A DNA stretch of 6,186 nt, taken from NCBI GenBank assembly GCA_023387635.1, contig JAEWHU010000344.1, positions 1 to 6,186 on the forward strand, in the 5' to 3' direction. Source of the stretch: Bacillota bacterium. Lineage in GTDB: Bacteria; Bacillota; Clostridia; Lachnospirales; Lachnospiraceae. The notes below the pieces were generated by a model. It saw nothing but the letters and a program-made list of their open reading frames with translations, was not told the origin of the DNA and ran no database searches. Below are positions 5,739-6,186 of this stretch, piece by piece (positions within the stretch are counted from its first letter, which is position 1; the number at the start of each line of letters is the position of its first letter). The position numbers and the translations under genes are program-made.

Positions 5739-5885
5739 TAAATATAACTTTTAATTAATTAATTACTAAACAACACATTATTATGTATATTATACGTTAA
5801 ATTGAGAATAACTAATTAATATATTGAGATGTTTATTATATTATTGTGACTTATAGAATTAATTAATAAAACTTATATTTAAGCA
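5739..5885. other. AT-rich spacer upstream of the rRNA promoters
   Basis: No gene is visible. The stretch is almost all A and T, with two TTAATTAATTAA-like runs (about 5752-5764 and 5858-5868). The part just before the first rRNA-type -35 box could act as an UP element contacting RNA polymerase alpha subunits; this rests on composition only. Confidence 0.4.
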
Positions 5886-5914
5886 TTGACAAATTCATTT
5901 TATGATGATATACT
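5886..5914 (+). promoter_or_regulatory. rRNA operon promoter P1
   Basis: TTGACA (5886-5891) lies 17 bases from TATACT (5909-5914). The consensus -35, ideal spacing and AT-rich upstream DNA fit a strong stable-RNA promoter. Confidence 0.75.
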
Positions 5915-5988
5915 AATCATCGTTGCTGATGACACATTAGCACACACAATTCATTAAATATTCAGATAAAATAAGTTTAAAAAAGATA

Positions 5989-6017
5989 TTGACAAACAAT
6001 TCTGAGTATGATATTAT
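5989..6017 (+). promoter_or_regulatory. rRNA operon promoter P2
   Basis: TTGACA (5989-5994) lies 17 bases from TATTAT (6012-6017), 103 bases downstream of P1. A/T tracts (about 5966-5987) sit just upstream. Tandem P1/P2 promoters are usual for bacterial rRNA operons. Confidence 0.8.
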
Positions 6018-6023
6018 ATACAA

Positions 6024-6186
6024 GCGTCAAACGTAAGCGACATAATAACTTATGATTCGACACAATGAACCTTGATAATTGAACAGTAAAACAACCTTGA
6101 AAATTCTTAAAATTTTCATTCTATGAATCTTAATAGAGTAACCTCTATAAGAGATGAATAGAAACAAACCAAAACAGTAAACGTTG
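6024..6186 (+). other. rRNA operon leader (pre-16S), running to the window end
   Basis: Downstream of P2 there is no reading frame, but there is ordered RNA structure. The motif AACCTTGATAATT (6068-6080) is nearly repeated at 6093-6105, and such ACCTTGA(A/T)AATTGAACA stretches are common in Firmicute rRNA leaders and spacers. Hairpins follow: TGAAAATT/AATTTTCA (6098-6105, 6111-6118) and TCTTAATAGAG/CTCTATAAGA (6128-6138, 6143-6152, one bulge). The 16S gene is expected just beyond the window; its conserved start is not yet reached, so the identity is inferred. Confidence 0.6.

Overview
The window is low-GC, AT-rich DNA lying between two ribosomal RNA loci. It opens with the last ~62 bases of a 23S rRNA gene and closes with a double promoter and leader that look like the start of the next rRNA operon. 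The rRNA 3' end, the TTGACA-17-TATAAT type promoters, the strong AAAGGAGG ribosome binding sites and the tRNA without an encoded CCA all point to a low-GC Firmicute. The protein types (a GH2 glycosidase of the 'YPRP...LNGEW' kind, a DUF402 remnant, an IS91-like element with its own integrase) fit a Clostridia / Lachnospiraceae-like anaerobe; this assignment is inference.

Layout, left to right. 1-62: 23S rRNA 3' end, + strand, with an intrinsic terminator at 151-179 and no 5S gene in between. 180-482: non-coding, holding several stem-loops and a likely promoter with a palindrome in its spacer. 483-2225: an intact cytoplasmic glycoside hydrolase family 2 enzyme (580 aa), + strand. 2226-2499: non-coding, with one strong 12-bp stem-loop. 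2500-2833: a broken DUF402 gene on the - strand, keeping its N-terminal and C-terminal ends in different frames with the middle missing. 2834-3171: non-coding, with a 21-bp inverted repeat and a C-rich tract. 3172-5192: a two-gene - strand operon encoding a tyrosine recombinase followed by an IS91-family (HUH, two-tyrosine) transposase, coupled through a TAATG stop/start overlap. 5193-5544: non-coding, with the right end of the element and two tandem promoters. 5545-5616: tRNA-Glu(TTC) with a strong terminator. 5666-5880: AT-rich, with a short tandem repeat. 5881-6186: tandem rRNA-type promoters and a pre-16S leader.

How it works together. The interval looks like a landing zone between rRNA operons holding a single sugar-cleavage gene, a decayed housekeeping-type gene and a ~2.35 kb mobile element. 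The most interesting part is that element. It carries two unrelated DNA-breaking enzymes in one translationally coupled operon. Both flanks carry an inverted 14-bp motif (13 of 14 bases identical) that at the right end is itself a dyad with a 6-bp centre, the geometry expected of a tyrosine recombinase core site. A related arm motif is repeated at both ends. The element ends are inferred, not proven.
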